Position numbers and translations under genes: made by a program. A stretch of DNA of 64,000 nucleotides from Pholiota molesta (lineage: Eukaryota; Basidiomycota; Agaricomycetes; Agaricales; Strophariaceae): the NCBI GenBank assembly GCA_014925825.1, contig JACGCK010000089.1, positions 62,001 to 126,000 on the forward strand. Reading direction: 5' to 3'. Position 1 is the stretch's first letter. The number at the start of each line of letters is the position of its first letter. Positions 22,520-36,940 of the stretch are shown here, piece after piece. Under the pieces are notes generated by a model, which saw nothing but the letters and a program-made list of their open reading frames with translations, ran no database searches and was not told where the DNA came from.

Positions 22520-25121
22520 ATGGTGTACCCCTCTCCACCGGCGTCCTCACAGCGTCTTGTGCTCCCGAAACAGGAAACAGACCTTGACAATGAGTCGCGC
22601 CCTCAGAAGAGGTGGTTTGCGCGAAGGAGAACCCCTATGATAGTGTTGTTGACATCGGCTGGTATTATCTTCGTATTCCTCGCCATCTTTCTCCCTGTGT
22701 TCTTCGTTGTTGCTCGTAAAGCTGGGACAAGTTCGCGTACGGGAAGTGCTGGTGCTGGTGCTGGTGGTGCGGGTAATCCACAATCGCCAACCGGCAATGT
22801 GGTAAGTTGCTTAACTTTTTGTCCAGCGAGGCTCAATCCTCAATCATCTGGGTAGTCTGGGGGTGATGGCTCGGTCATCAAACTCGACAACGGGACCGAA
22901 TTCACTTACAATAATCCTTTTGGTGGTTTCTGTGAGCTGTGATTTCTTTGGTATCGCAAATTTTGTTGACTGATTACGGTTCGATGGCTCCAGGGGTGCA
23001 GGATCCGGCTAATCCTTTCAACAATAACGCTCAGCCTAATTCATGGACACCACCTTTAAACACCTCTTGGACTTGGGGAAAGGACCACATATATGGTGTC
23101 AACCTTGGCGGGTTGTTCGTACTTGAACCTTTCATCACGCCCGACATTTTCCAGCGCTACCCCGGAACAATTGACGAATTTACACTCAGTCAAGCTATGA
23201 CGGCGGATACGGCAAATGGAGGGTTAAAGCAACTCGAGGACCATTACAACACCTTCATCGTGAGTCTCCTCTGCCAATTCCTACTTTTGAGCCATTATGC
23301 AATATCTTTACCTCGTCCCCGTCGACTAAAGACTGAGCAAGACATCGCCGAAATTGCATGTAAGTATGTTAGTATCTTCATTCTTTTTGAACGACGTTGA
23401 TTTTTGTTTTGTTTTTGCTAGCTGCGGGTCTAAATTTTCTTCGGATACCAATCCCGTTCTGGGCTATTGAGACATGGGAAAGTGAACCTTATCTCGCCAA
23501 AACCTCATGGACGTGAGTTGGATTCCCCTCGAACAGAGCACTATCTGTAACGATATTCTAGGTATTTGCTTCGACTTCTGGGCTGGGCCAGGAAGTACGG
23601 ATTGCGCGTATATCTTGATCTTCACACAGTACCAGGATCGCAAAACGGTAGGTGTTCAATGCACTACTTTTTATTCTTGTCTAATTTTTGTCCAGGTCTC
23701 AATCACTCTGGGCGGTAAGAAACAAGAAGCGTTCCTGTGTTGCACGAGCATTACTTATGATCATCTTCATGGCGACCCATAGCATGCCTTTGATCAACTT
23801 CCTGGAGGGTAATATGGGACTTGCCAATGCCGAAAGGACGCTCTATTATATTCGCGTCCTCACTGAGTTTATCTCACAGCCTGAATATCAGAACCTTATC
23901 CCGATATTTGGAATCGTCAATGAGCCTTTGCTTAGCAGCATAGGAGCTGACCAGTTGACAAGTTTTTATCTCCGGGCGCATGATATGATCAGAAACATCA
24001 CTGGCTTGGGAGAGGGACGTGGACCAGTTAGTCAAATTCCCTTTTAATATGGCAAGCTCGTTGAACCACTTGCTATTACACAGTACATCGCTATCCATGA
24101 TGGATTCGAATCATTATCTGCCTGGAGTGGCTTCCTTCAGGGATCTGATCGTCTTATCTTGGATCAGCATCCTTATTTCTCCTTTGGAGGCGTGCAAACG
24201 GACCCTATTGGCGTCATCGGTAACCAAACCGGAATCCCAGGTGGTAAATGGCCTCTTTCCGTTTGTAATAACTGGGGTCCAAGTTCCAATCAGAGGTAAA
24301 TGACATGTGGCATATCTTCTCCTCTCCTTTCATTCAACACTTCCATTTCCTAGTCGTCAAAACTTTGGAGTTACGATCGCAGGAGAGTTCGCAGGCTCAC
24401 CGAATGATTGTGGGTTATACGTACGAGGTGTTGGGGAAAACGCGACGAGCCCACAATGTCCAGAATATGACCCCTGGGAGAGCTATAATAGCACTATGAA
24501 AGCTGGGGTTCAAAATTTTATCATGTCACAGTTTGACGCCCTCGGCGATTGGTTTTTTTGGACATGGAAGGTTTGTCTGACGATATACTTATCGCCATTT
24601 CATCGTTCTCAAATACCTTTTTGGGAAACCTGTAGATTGCTCCTTCACAGGCTGGACGAATAGAAGCGCCATTGTGGTCCTATCAACTTGGTCTTCAAGA
24701 AGGCTGGATACCTAAGGACCCTCGCACCGCGTCCGGGATGTGTGCCGCTATGGGCGCCCACAGCGATATTTTCGACGGCGTTTATCAGCCATGGCAAACT
24801 GGTACGCCGTCATCCATTCCTGCAAGCTCCTCTGCGCAGTTCCCCTGGCCACCAGCGACTATTACGTCGGCGGATGTGCCGGTCAGCCTTATGCCAACTT
24901 ATACCAATACGGCGTCTATCATCACTATGCCTCCGGCTACATTCACCGCAGCTCTCAGCTCGATAACGAGGGGAGTTGACGGCTGGTTCAACACTCAGGA
25001 TACCGCAGGAGGCGTAGTGACTGTTTCAGGATGCGCTTATCCTGACGAATACAACGGGATATTTTCAGTAACACCCACTGCTCCTTGCACGGGGCCAACT
25101 GCGACGCCTACATCCATGTAA
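22520..25121 (+). CDS. Membrane-anchored exo-beta-1,3-glucanase, glycoside hydrolase family 5
   Basis: Hydrolyses beta-1,3-glucan of the cell wall. A cytoplasmic N-terminus is followed by one transmembrane segment (residues ~40-64, [20 protein letters not shown]) and a Gly/Ser/Ala linker, so this is a type II membrane protein like fungal ExgD. The catalytic domain starts near [20 protein letters not shown]. Diagnostic motifs follow: [37 protein letters not shown] (acid/base Glu), [13 protein letters not shown] and VTIAGEFAG (nucleophile Glu). WFFWTWK precedes the C-terminus. About ten short introns interrupt the gene, one exon being only ~19 nt (around GLNHSGR). The start is the first ATG before the anchor. 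The C-terminal ~100 residues are Thr/Pro/Ser-rich. No damage is visible. Confidence 0.88.
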
Positions 25122-25846
25122 GGCTGTTGGACTATCAACTTCACATAACATTATTAAAAAACAACTATTTCCTTCCCCGTCGTTTTGTCGCTCGTTTTGT
25201 CGCTATTGGACCAACTTCACATCATTATTACAATCATTTCCTGCCCCGTCGTTTTGTCGTTATTATTGGACAAATTATTATTCTAAACTAAAGTTATTCT
25301 ATATATCCACGGAATCTATTTAACTAGTATATATTCGTCTCGGATTTTTGTCTGGTACGCTTTTTTAGAACTGGACTCTTTCTCGAATTTTATATAGGAC
25401 AGACTCTTTCCTCCAGTTTAGATTTATTTATACTTGCATATAGAGTACATAGCAATTTTTAGCGTAGCGTTCTAGTAGACGAGAACTATAGAACACGCAA
25501 CAACCTACAAGTCAGTTCAGGTTATTCTCGACATGCCACCCGTCGATTCCAGCTTTCAACAAGCTTTCAAGTTGCTTCCAAGCAGCTTTCAAGTGTACGT
25601 TGGCCGGTCCGGGAATGCCGTGCGTAAGTGGGAGGCAGGCCAACAGCACGGTGACGACAAATGATGTCCACTCCAAGTCCACTCTCCCAACTTTCATACC
25701 CATCTCTGACTGACATTCACTGGCGCTGGGTCAAGAACGACGCCGAAAGCAAGTCAACGTCCTCCCGCTAATACCATTAGCAATATACCACAAGGCTAAG
25801 GCGGATTCCAACGAGACCGACTCAAAGAAACCATCACCTACCCATA
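25122..25846. other. Intergenic region with short tandem repeat
   Basis: About 0.7 kb between the glucanase and COG6 genes. It starts with an imperfect ~76-bp duplicated unit (see the repeat entry). The rest is AT-rich with no gene recognised. Confidence 0.5.
25136..25270 (+). repeat. Imperfect tandem duplication, ~76-bp unit
   Basis: The unit begins CAACTTCACAT at 25136 and again at 25212. Both copies carry the words CCCCGTCGTTTTGTCG and ATTGGA. Within copy 1 the word CGTTTTGTCGCT is itself doubled. It lies directly after the glucanase stop codon, so it would be in the 3' UTR. Confidence 0.7.
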
Positions 25847-28658
25847 ATGGCTACATCCTCTTCGCGAGCGCCGAGCTCAATGACGAGGACCAACTCCTCC
25901 CAAAGTGAACGAAAGTCCTCATGGACGACACAGTCACGAAATCCGGTCTCACAGCGCCTATCCAAAGTTCTTGGGACCAACTTCGATAATGAGGACACTC
26001 GCCAAGCTCTTCGCACCCTCTCTGACCTCTATGCGACCCCTACGAAGGGCAAAGAAGTGCAAACTTCTGCGGAGGATCTCGACGATGAAGTAGGACAGGA
26101 GAATACCGAGGCAGCAGTGCCTACGCCGTCGATAGTTCTGACGGAAACTATTCCAGGAGAGTTGGCTGCGCGAGCACGGAAAAACCTGCGGAGAGACATG
26201 GAGATTCAGCTGGCGGAAGGTAGTCGAAAATTCCTCCAAGCCCTGGGCGAGGTGGATGCGGTGCGTTTTCTTTGTCTGTTCCATGAGATAGACGTGTATT
26301 GATGCGTTCTACGTACAGAAATTACGCGAATTACAGACTCATGTAACAGCGATGAGGAGTAGTTGCGATGAAGCCGAGACTCAGCTGGCTCTCACCAACG
26401 AATCTAGCAAGCTTCTACTAGAACGAGCTGGACATCTGCGGGACGAGAGGTTCGTTGAAATGTATTTATGATAAACGGCGCACTCACTATCCACCACTGA
26501 CCAGGCAGGAGGTCGAAGACAAGAAGTCGATCATTACGCTCTTCTTGGCACGGTTCACTCTAACTGAAGCAGAGATTGAAGCATTAACATCACGAGATGT
26601 TCCCATTGGGCAGCGCTTTTTCGATGCCATGGATAAGACCGAGAGGATACGGGAGGATTGTCGCGTTCTTATGGCTGGCGAAGACGGTTCAACGAAAGCC
26701 GGGTGTGTGTTCTTGTTGGTTGACATTGAAACTGAAGGTGCTTAATTTTTTTCAGACTCGAAATCATGGCTTCCACCTATGCCCATCTTGAAGATGGTTA
26801 TGAAAAGATTGTTCGATACTGCTCTACTGAATTCCGACAGATTGGACGCGATTCCCAACTGGAAGTCAATCCAGGGATGAAACAAGCAGTCTTCAGGCTG
26901 CGCAAACGACCCGAGCTCCTAACGTTTGTAATTTTATTGCACATACATTTCAATTGCGCAGTATTGACGATCTCTCATTTAGCGAAGCTTTAACATCCCT
27001 CTCCGAAACGCGACAAGCAACGCTGCTGAGCTCTTTCATCGCAGCCCTAACCCGCGGTGGACCTTCGGGATATCCTCGCCCTATCGAACTGCATGCCCAT
27101 GATCCTATGCGCTATGTGGGCGACATGCTTGCTTGGGTACATCAAGCCATCGCTGCAGAACGCGAGTTTCTAGAAAGCCTTTTTGGACTGAAGAGCGATG
27201 GACGCATGGTAGGAAGTGTCCGGAATTTCACTTCTAAAGGAGAGGAAGAGGAGTGGATACATGAGCTGATGGATTTGGCAGTTGGTAAACTTTGTGTACC
27301 ACTTAAGGTCTGGATAATTCTCTCATTATATCCTGTTGACGATTCTTAGTGATAATTCATTTATCAGGTTCGCGTGCAGCAGACAATACGGTCTCAAGAG
27401 AGTAGTATTGTCTCCTACAAAATTGCGAACCTTCTCCAGTTCTATCTAATGACAATGAGGCGGACTATTGGCGAGCAAGCACTTCTGTCCACGACTTTGA
27501 AAGAGTGCGTGTCGTCACCATCCGCTGCAGTTGCCAGTGAATTGGATCTGACTTTATTTTTCTAGAATCACAGACGTGGCCTATAAAGTATTCTACGATT
27601 CTATCGAGACTCAAAGCCATGCCCTTTCTCGTACACACTTCGTGCGTGTCTAGCCTTGGTCCAATGGGTACAAAATTTGATCTAGCTTATTAGGACCTAG
27701 AAGACCCATCCCTCACGCCTCCTCATGCCATCCTCGACCATGCTCAAATACTACGTGAGGTGATGCAAGTGTATCAATCATCTCTGCTGGGGACCGAAGA
27801 CGAGGACGAAATTAACGCAGGATTCAATCAAGTTCTCGATATCATGATTGATCCTGTTGTCCAGATGTGTATCACGAACAGCGAGGAGAAGATGAAAGCG
27901 CGCCCTCGCTGGGATGGTCAGGTCTTCATCCTCAATTGTCTATGTTATCTGCAGGTACGTTTTCCTCCCCCTTTCCACCAGGGATGTCTCTGACGGCTGC
28001 CCTATAGAGTGTTCTTTCGGCTTTCGAGTTCACAACGCAAAAGCAGACAGAAATTCAGAAGATAATCGACCAGAAAATCACCCTACTAACGGACGAGCAC
28101 AGTGACAATGTCCTGCGAGATGCAGGTCTTTGGGAAGTAGTGGAGACGTGCAAACTTCGAGTCACAGACGTAGGTCATTTTATATAACCACTCTAAGAAT
28201 AATGGTTAAGGTGAACGTTTATATGTATGTAGGAACCTCTCTCACGACTGCCGTCAACCCAACCTGCCGACCTCCAACGCGCTCTCCAACGCTTCTCGGT
28301 GTGGCTGTCGGGCCTTGACGTCGTCCACTCTCCACGTCTGTCGCATCTTACGGTGCAAAAGCTGCATACACAGATTCACCAGGGTGCGCTGGTGCTTCTT
28401 GCAAAGATGTATAAAATGATCTGCGAGGAAGTCAAGAAACCGGCAAATCGCTATGAAGCCGCCTCTACTCTGCTTGGCAGTGAAAGGCCCTTCGGACAAG
28501 TGCACTTGCTTTGGCAAATCTTTGGGCTCGAAGAGAATGACGATAGTGGCGACGAGGATGTCGAAGAAGAGGAAGTCGATGAAAGCGAAGACGAAGACGA
28601 TGATGATTCGGATGAACAGGGAGAGGGGGAAAGCGAGGATGGCTCTGAAGAATCGTAG
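25847..28658 (+). CDS. COG6: Conserved oligomeric Golgi complex subunit 6
   Basis: Subunit of the COG tethering complex (lobe B), which captures vesicles in retrograde intra-Golgi traffic. The model reads from MATSSSRAPSSMTRTNSSQS through about ten exons to a stop at 28658. The N-terminus is Ser/Thr-rich, followed by the conserved start of the domain, NPVSQRLSKVLGTNFDNEDT. A coiled-coil region follows (RARKNLRRDMEIQLAEGSRK). Next come FDAMDKTERIREDCRVLMAG and a long helical body including DPMRYVGDMLAWVHQAIAAE and PDLEDPSLTPPHAILDHAQ-like sequence, all typical of COG6. The C-terminus ends in a very acidic Asp/Glu/Ser run after GQVHLLWQIFGLEE. Length, ~800 residues, matches fungal COG6. There is no sign of damage. 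Confidence 0.87.
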
Positions 28659-31484
28659 TAAGCAATCTCATGACATACGGATTCTGATAAATTCCATTTC
28701 CATTCTACTGGAATCAGGAAACCTCACGCTGAAACGAGGGGATATTCCGGGTTCAAACTCTAGTCGATGGATCGGAAACCGTGGACCGGTAAATATCTTG
28801 TGGGATTCTAAATGCTCTGCTTCGTATAAACCTCAGATTACTGACATGAGACCTCTTCTGACAAATTTCCTCCAGAATTGAAGCGAACTCAACTGAACAT
28901 TTGGGATACGCATATTACTCATCCTGGTGTTGTCCCTTTTAGAAGCTACCCACCTTTCCTCGTCGTATTCTCCCTGATCATGGGATCGTAGCTATCGATT
29001 TATCTGGGACTGGTCACTATGCTCTCCGGATTCTCTTTTAATATGTCTCGCATAATTATGACTGCCCCTCCGAACTCTCATATTTCTGCTACTCTGAGGA
29101 GTTGCATTGTGTGTGTATGCCTTGCGTGGAGTTTTATGGGTCCAGATTTATTTCTTCGTTTCAAGGATCCAGGAGACATACATAAAAACCTGGTGTTTCA
29201 TTAATATAGTTGCCACTTGTGACGAATAAGAGTCGCTCCGTTCCGCTTTGCATGAAAGTCCCTTTAGCAGCCGGGACGCGCGGAACGCCAAATTTGCATT
29301 CAGAGATAAGTACACAGTTCATTTCCCAGTGTTTCAAGCTCCAGCTCCGCTGCATGTGCCTAGTTACGTCGCGCCAGTCGCGACCAGAGTACTCGCCAAG
29401 ACGATAAAACATGCATGACTGGCCAAAATATCAAATGACGCCAGGTCAATACTCAGTACTCAGTACTCAGTATCAGTATGTACTTAGTCGCCAACCTAAA
29501 GTTATTCACCAATCATGCTACCGAGATTGACAGCGTGATCCGGAAGCTTTTCGTTTACAGACTCGCAGGCGATAACCAACTGGCGAACGGTCGGAAAGCC
29601 CTTGATATCTGGGGCTTGCAAATGATTTGACCCTTCAAATTCGAATAAACTACAGGCTTCTGGAAACGGGGCCTGCAAGCCGTCGCAAATTCGGGAGATG
29701 AAGAATCCCGAAAACTACGTTGAAATGATGATTCCAACATTTACCACTCCACCCTCGTCCCCGACTTTACAGTATGGGTTTATTTCTCTGGGCAATTATC
29801 TAGCCTAAACCTGACTCATCTGGAGTTGATGGCTCCGAAAGTACTTTATCTTGAAGTATAACATGCCTTCATCAGAACGCTGAGAACATATTTGGAACAG
29901 ATCAGTAATCAAATATCTATGCAGCCTATGCGTGGATATCTTCAGCTCCATTTATCTATGAATCTGAATGAGCGATTGAAACGAGGGATCAATGGCTACT
30001 ACTTCAAGTTATTGTAAGGAATCATCTTGGAAAGACAATTTGGGACTAAGTAGACTCGGCTGATACAACGATGCATATGGAGGGGACCTAATCAAGTACG
30101 AGCGCCTGAGCAAATATTTGGCTGGAACAAGAACCCATATTGGGAGGGGTGATCCTGTACCTCCAAAAGAGAACCTTTGCGATGACCCTGTAATCTGGCC
30201 ATGTTCGTTAGTTTTGAGTTTTGAACCATGTGCTGCCGCTGCCCAAGAAATAATCAACCACACCGACAGTGCTTACACCGGAATAAATGAAAGCAAGCAC
30301 CTTTTATAGTATCGGCCATTCAATAGCTAACCAAAGTTCTACATTTGCCGATAATCAGAAAGTATCGAGCGAGACAAGGCGATGTACATTTCCTTGATCG
30401 GGCTGAGGTGTGATGCTTTAATTGACCGAGGGAATCGTTGCTAAAATATCGCCTTAAAATCTGAATCTAACCAGACTGTTAATCAGAATTTAAAGCCCTT
30501 ATATTCATTGAGGACTATTAACTACTAATGGGGGGCTCTAGGCGGCTCTTAGAGGCTGATGTGTGGATATGGCCCACACATGAGCTAGTGACATATGTAT
30601 TGTACTTCCTCAACCCTTATGTGAAGATATTGTCTTAGGTGCTGCACACCATTTTGCCATATCAAAGGCTTTCATCTCACCTCAGTTGGCATATAATTGC
30701 AATAGTAACAATAGAATCACAAGAAAAACCCGTCATAACAGAGTTCCGGAGCACAAAGTTCAATTTTACTTGTGAGATTATTTCTCACAAATACTTAAGT
30801 TATGCAGGTCTTGCTCCGTCCTCCATCTTCTAGAAATTTGGATGGGACAACCTGAGGTCCGCTATCACGAGCATGTAGACCAGTCAGATCAATGTCAGAT
30901 CCAAAGAAACAGTGTCATTTAGTTCCAAGAAAAGGTTGTCATTCATCCCTTCTTATCCCAAATCCTGATTATGCAGAGGTACAATAAATATTGGCAACAT
31001 GTGCAGAGTTGAAGGATGAGCGACTTGTGGCTGCGTGAGCGAGAGACGACCGTGAGAAATATGCCTCAAGATCCTAATTTAGTAAGATGGTCCCGAAAGG
31101 TCAACACTATTTTGACTTGAGAGAAAAGATGATTGATGAGCGCTGAGCTGATACCAAAAATATAGGGAATGTCATGATTATTATTACGCAAAAATACTCG
31201 TACAAATTGTAAGACCTCTGCAAGAAGGAACCGTCAAATGACATCAAGGCAGACAAGGCTGCCACCCGGAACGAAGAATTACAACATACAGGGAACACAT
31301 ATGGTAATCGATATAAGAAATGAGAGGTCGAGAAATGAAGCTTGAATAAAGGGAGTGAGATGATAGTGATAGGATAAGGATATAGTTTCTGTGTTCCTGG
31401 AATACAATTCGAACCACCGATCGAGATAATAGTTGTGCCAGCTCAGCTGGGGGCGTATACGCAGAAGTGAAAAGGCGTTACTCG
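28659..31484. other. Gene-poor region, 2.8 kb
   Basis: Only short open frames of non-coding character on both strands. It contains a small tandem repeat (29451-29480). The last part is downstream of the minus-strand Rab gene. No transposon terminus, tRNA or other RNA gene was recognised. Confidence 0.45.
29451..29480 (+). repeat. Short tandem repeat (ACTCAGT)n
   Basis: Three to four head-to-tail copies of ACTCAGT/ACTCAGTA. A similar word in opposite orientation (CTGAGTACTGAGTACT) occurs at about 35168. Confidence 0.6.
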
Positions 31485-32650
<1,166 letters not shown>

Positions 32651-33004
32651 CTTTGAGAGCTCGAGATAAATAGGACGCGGGGTTTAGTACGAGTGCACTA
32701 GTGAGGCCGTCCGACGGAGCCAGTAGTACTTCAGCGCCTCTGAGTCTGGTGGGTAGCGCCTTGACGATTGACGTGCCTAAAATGTGACAGTTCTGCGATA
32801 GATGTAGTTCAAAGCGAAGCGCTGTGTGGACCAGGATGTAGTTCAAGAAAGACCTGAGCGACTTCGATCCGGGGTTGCAATTGTTGTCAGGGGAGATATT
32901 ATGTCATCACATGTCACATGATCCCACGGACCATTCCGGAAGTTGAGCTCGCTGTCATCGTCGTCCACGTTCTCTCAGAATCAAATTTCTGCACATCTAC
33001 AACC
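32651..33004. promoter_or_regulatory. Divergent promoter region, Rab GTPase and ATP synthase epsilon
   Basis: 354 bases between two divergent start codons must hold both promoters. No TATA box stands out. The stretch contains the inverted words ATGTCATCACATGTCACATGA around 32900. Confidence 0.4.
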
Positions 33005-33305
33005 ATGACTGCCTGGAGAAACTTGTTCACGTACGTCTTTCTTATATATGCTAGGCAATATATTGACAAAGAGCCCTAGATACAACAAGTATGCCCAAAT
33101 CACTGCCCGAGCGCTCCGCGCGTCGCTGAAGGAGGAGGAGCGCGTCGTTGCTGAAAAGCGTGGAGTTACCAATGCGCGTTACCAAAAGTGGGAGAATGGT
33201 GTCGGTGAACAGCAGGTGTGCTTTAGTATTGTTCAATATCCGATACGAATATTGACGCAACCCGTTCAAACCTAGGTTCTTGTTGTCGAGGAACTGAAGA
33301 AATAA
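33005..33305 (+). CDS. ATP15: Mitochondrial F1-ATP synthase epsilon subunit
   Basis: Three exons, 33005-33030, 33080-33215 and 33276-33305, give a 63-residue protein. It begins MTAWRNLFTYNKYAQITARA and contains RVVAEKRGVTNARYQKWENG, the hallmark of the eukaryotic F1 epsilon subunit. The protein sits in the central stalk with gamma and delta at the inner mitochondrial membrane. Family members are ~50-75 residues, so the length fits. As in other members there is no classical cleaved presequence. All splice phases agree. Confidence 0.9.
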
Positions 33306-36300
33306 ACGTAGACGAGGACTTCTGTTCAATCCTCATGCAATATAGATTCGCCGTTCATTTACCTGGAATTTTCTGTGGAATCCTGGCTGTTCGAGGGTAT
33401 AACATGAATCTTGCATAGAAACGAATCCGAAAGCAAGCCTGGAACCGCAACTCATACTATTACCTTGATGTAATGGAATTCCCTACCCCAGCGGATATCG
33501 CCCGCTCTTTTGCGTTCACTCAACGTCGCTCCTGTTCTGAACTTAGCATTGCCCGTCGAGTACGGTTTCTTGAGGGCGGGGCACCATCCCATGCTGCGGA
33601 TGATCTTGTTTCAGCTTCAAAATTGTATGAGTGGTTTTCTCTCAGGCGGAAAGAGTCATCTGTTACTCTGCTGCCTCGGTCTTGCTCGTATTGCAACGCA
33701 CAGTCACTATTGGGCTTCCGAGCGCCGGGCCAGGGCATGGCCCAATATGTTTCACCTTCTGGATGCCGCTCATTGTTTTTGTTCGTTCTTTCTTCGTTCA
33801 CGCTTTTCTTAGGTCAATGTCACCGAATCTAATGAGACCTTGAGGAATCGTTGGACCTATTGGATCTCCGAGAAGCCCTCTGAGAAGTCCTTGCTCGAAG
33901 CGGTTGTATCTGAATCTACTGTAACAATTGACCTGTTTATCCTGAATACAAGGTTTATCGAGTTAACGTCAACGCCGTCAAAATCATCGCCTTCGTGTAT
34001 TACCCCGGTGAATAAACAAAGACCATCGTGTTGATCTACAGAGATGTTTTCACACCACAACTTCTCAATTCAAAGTTCAAAATACTTTTGAATTATATCA
34101 GAATTGTAAGAATAATTCCATCACTTCGTCAATTGGGCGATTTTGAGAGATTGATACCCAATTCCTCAGGTACTTACAAGTTGCTGTATCCACCCCTATC
34201 GGCGTGAGCGTTCGACGAATGTTCTGTGTGGATCCCTCTGCACAACAACCTTTTTCAGAAAATTTGCCAGGGAGTCTGTATTTTTGCTTTCCCTGAGACC
34301 CGAGCCTATCCCTACATAGAACTGGCCATCGAATCATTGGGTTGCTCAACTGTTAATTCACAATTCTGTACACCTCCTTGCCCTAGATTTTATCATTTAG
34401 CGCCAGTCATCACCGGACTACCCGACGGAACCTGACAAGCTTCAGGGGGACAAGGCCATCTTCCTTTGACTCCCCTTGGGCGCTTGAAGCTGTACAGATG
34501 CAGGCTGTAGATCATGCCAAGGCGATCCAACTGACAGTGGCGGCAGCGGTCATTTCGTCCCTACTGCACTCACGTCCTCAAGGAAATAGCAAGACACCAC
34601 GGAATAAATATCCAACACCGTGTACGATATGGTGAGTCACCCCCATTCCATCAACTTTTATGTTTGATGTTTTGTCAAAAAAGAAAAAAAATCAAATTAA
34701 ATTATGCGATTGTAGCGAGGCCTGCGTAAATTCATTACCATCAGCTGAATGCGAAAGATTTCACGTTGTGGGCAGAGATGGTGTCGTTTGATATCGCGTC
34801 GAGTCTTGGCTGTGGGTTAGGATCGCGAATACACATTATAATTCCAAGATGCTGCTCTATTTCCAGGTTGGGCCCAGCGTCCATCCGTCCATCTGCATCT
34901 ATCTGTGTCTATCCGTTCATCTGAGTATCTGCCATGTACAAAGAAATCATCTGTTATCCATTACCCACCGGGAGAGCCTTAGGCGGCGCGTGGCGTGAAA
35001 CTACGATTTTATTGCGAGAAAATCCCAGTGTCACGGTTCCGGCGGTGGGACCCACATCTAACCCACGCATCAAACACCCGAGTGTGCGCATCTCCAGTTT
35101 CACGTATGTACGTCCTCGCGGCGCATCGACTCCTTCCCTGCACCGGTGCCACCGTCGCCGTCGCCTCCTGAGTACTGAGTACTTGCCCTGAATTGGCAAT
35201 CATGTCCCAGTCGAGGTCTGCTCCAATAACATGCTGAATGATGGTCTCGCACTTGCCGACGCATGTAGCGCAATCAAGTGAATACTTGCTACGCGACCTG
35301 GACGCGACGTGCGCTGGTGTGCGCTTCGACATCGCGTCGGCACCGCGTGCAACTCATCTGGTGAAATCTAGATGCCTGCGCAGATTCGAGCCGCTGTCTT
35401 CCATTAATGGTTATTTATGCTGGGCATTGGGTATCATTGGGTAACCATAACTAGCTCGCAGGACTCTATAAAAAGGCTCTTACGGTGCGCGCGAATATGA
35501 CAGTTTATCGGTCACGACGCTTTGCACCTGTCACTGGGCGCGCGGCGGGCGCGAAAGCAGATGTCCGATTGCGCGTCACTCTGTGGTAGTCAATCTCTAC
35601 CGCGTACGGATAGTTGAGGGCCTGTAAGGTGCCATACGTTGTGTAGCGCCCAGTCTCTGTTGTCGGGCAGGTTCAATGGTGGATGTACATACTGTCAGAT
35701 ACTCGAATAAACGTACATAAGTCTGTCACGACGATTGATAACGATATCACCAATTACCATGGGGAAGGGCGCCATTTGCATAAATATGGACACCTGCGCG
35801 GTGGGCTGATCAGAGTGGGTGAGCCCTCGCCGCCCTTCCGCGACCTCAAACTTCAAAGGCGCAATTAAACAAAACAAATGTGCGCTTGTGGACAATTCGG
35901 GATAGCGCCAGGCAGGATAGCGCAAAACCTGAAACGGGTTTTGGCCTTTCCGGGATCGGCCCGCGAAGTGAACAATTCAGCAAGCACAAGTTTGTCAAGG
36001 GTTTGGGCTTCAAAGGGGTGCAGGTATGTAGCATGCGTGAATGAATAATTATTATACTGGTACATTGTACAGCTAGAGAAAGCTATTGTGTGGCTATCGC
36101 GCAGACAAAAGAAAGCAATGCAGACACTATGGTACATGGTATCCTAGAAAGGTAATTGATGAGAGGAAATAAACAAGTTCGTCATTGCAACTCATAAGGA
36201 GTGAAAACCCACAAAAAGAAATAAGAACATTAGACGAGTAAAAGAGTGGCGTAAGGGTCGTAGTGTACCGACATAAATCAGTGCTATGTGGCCCAAATAA

Positions 36301-36316
36301 GGCTGTCAGAAATTTT
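33306..36316. other. Gene-poor region, 3 kb
   Basis: Short open frames on both strands without convincing coding signal. One stretch at 33540-33810 contains overlapping open frames in two plus-strand frames, one with a GGKS word, possibly a relic but too weak to call. A TATA-like CTATAAAAAG lies at about 35466 with no recognised gene behind it. Confidence 0.4.
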
Positions 36317-36940
36317 CTAGAAGGGCGTCGAAAAGGGAGGCATAGGATTGGGTATCGTCCGCCCTAGACTTCCCCGCGCATACTCGTGCAGCTGCTGTAT
36401 AAATCCAAAATTCGGATTCGCGTGCCTCCGTTTGTTTTTAATGTAGTCCACGGCCTGGAGGGGCGTCCAGCCGTACTGAGCCATCAGGAATGCCGCGACG
36501 ACGCTGACACTACGGCTTATACCCTCCGCGCAGTGCACGAGTACGCGGGCCTCCGGATGTGACGCAAGCGCATTGCGGATAAAGGCGGTCGTGCTCGGCA
36601 GGTGCGCCGCAAGCTCTGCGAAGGGGAGGTCCTCCACCTTGACCTGCATGCGCACGGGCTGTATGGGCAGCAGCGAGGGCGGCGGGCGGAAGATGTTGTC
36701 CGGCAGGGTGGAGAGGATGTGCGTTATGCGGTAGGACGTGAGCAGCGCGGGGCTCTCCGCGAAGGCGAGGTCAGAGATGAATACCCGCGGAATTATTTCC
36801 GTGACATTCCTGGCTGGCTGTGCATGGTATGTGGGCGAGAAGGGGGAAGCAGAGGGAGGGGATGCGGTGGGATTAGAAGGTGTTAGAGTCCATTGGTGAT
36901 GATGATGGCTCGAACTTGAGGCTCCTCGGTGGTACGACAT
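36317..36940 (-). CDS. Dual-specificity protein phosphatase
   Basis: Removes phosphate from Tyr and Ser/Thr residues. Single exon of 207 codons from ATG at 36940. A longer in-frame ATG at 37081 exists, but its extra 47 residues look like a 5' leader. The N-terminus is His/Ser/Pro-rich (SSSSHHHHQWTLTPSNP). The catalytic domain starts EIIPRVFISDLAFAESPALL, has the general-acid region KVEDLPFAEL, and carries the active-site loop VLVHCAEGISRSVSVVAAFL with the CxxGxxR nucleophile Cys and Arg. A conserved AVDYIKNKRRHANPNFGF helix follows. The C-terminus is short. This is a small atypical DUSP without a MAP-kinase-binding domain. The substrate is unknown. Confidence 0.88.
   Translation of the reverse strand: MSYHRGASSSSHHHHQWTLTPSNPTASPPSASPFSPTYHAQPARNVTEIIPRVFISDLAFAESPALLTSYRITHILSTLPDNIFRPPPSLLPIQPVRMQVKVEDLPFAELAAHLPSTTAFIRNALASHPEARVLVHCAEGISRSVSVVAAFLMAQYGWTPLQAVDYIKNKRRHANPNFGFIQQLHEYARGSLGRTIPNPMPPFSTPF

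Noticed and set aside
29161..29412. 83-codon minus-strand open frame
   Set aside because: It looks superficially protein-like but has no recognised domain, no neighbouring exons and no clear start context.
33473..33843. Possible RecA/Rad51-like relic with a GGKS word
   Set aside because: Two plus-strand frames overlap and no continuous splice path or second ATPase motif was found. The similarity may be chance.
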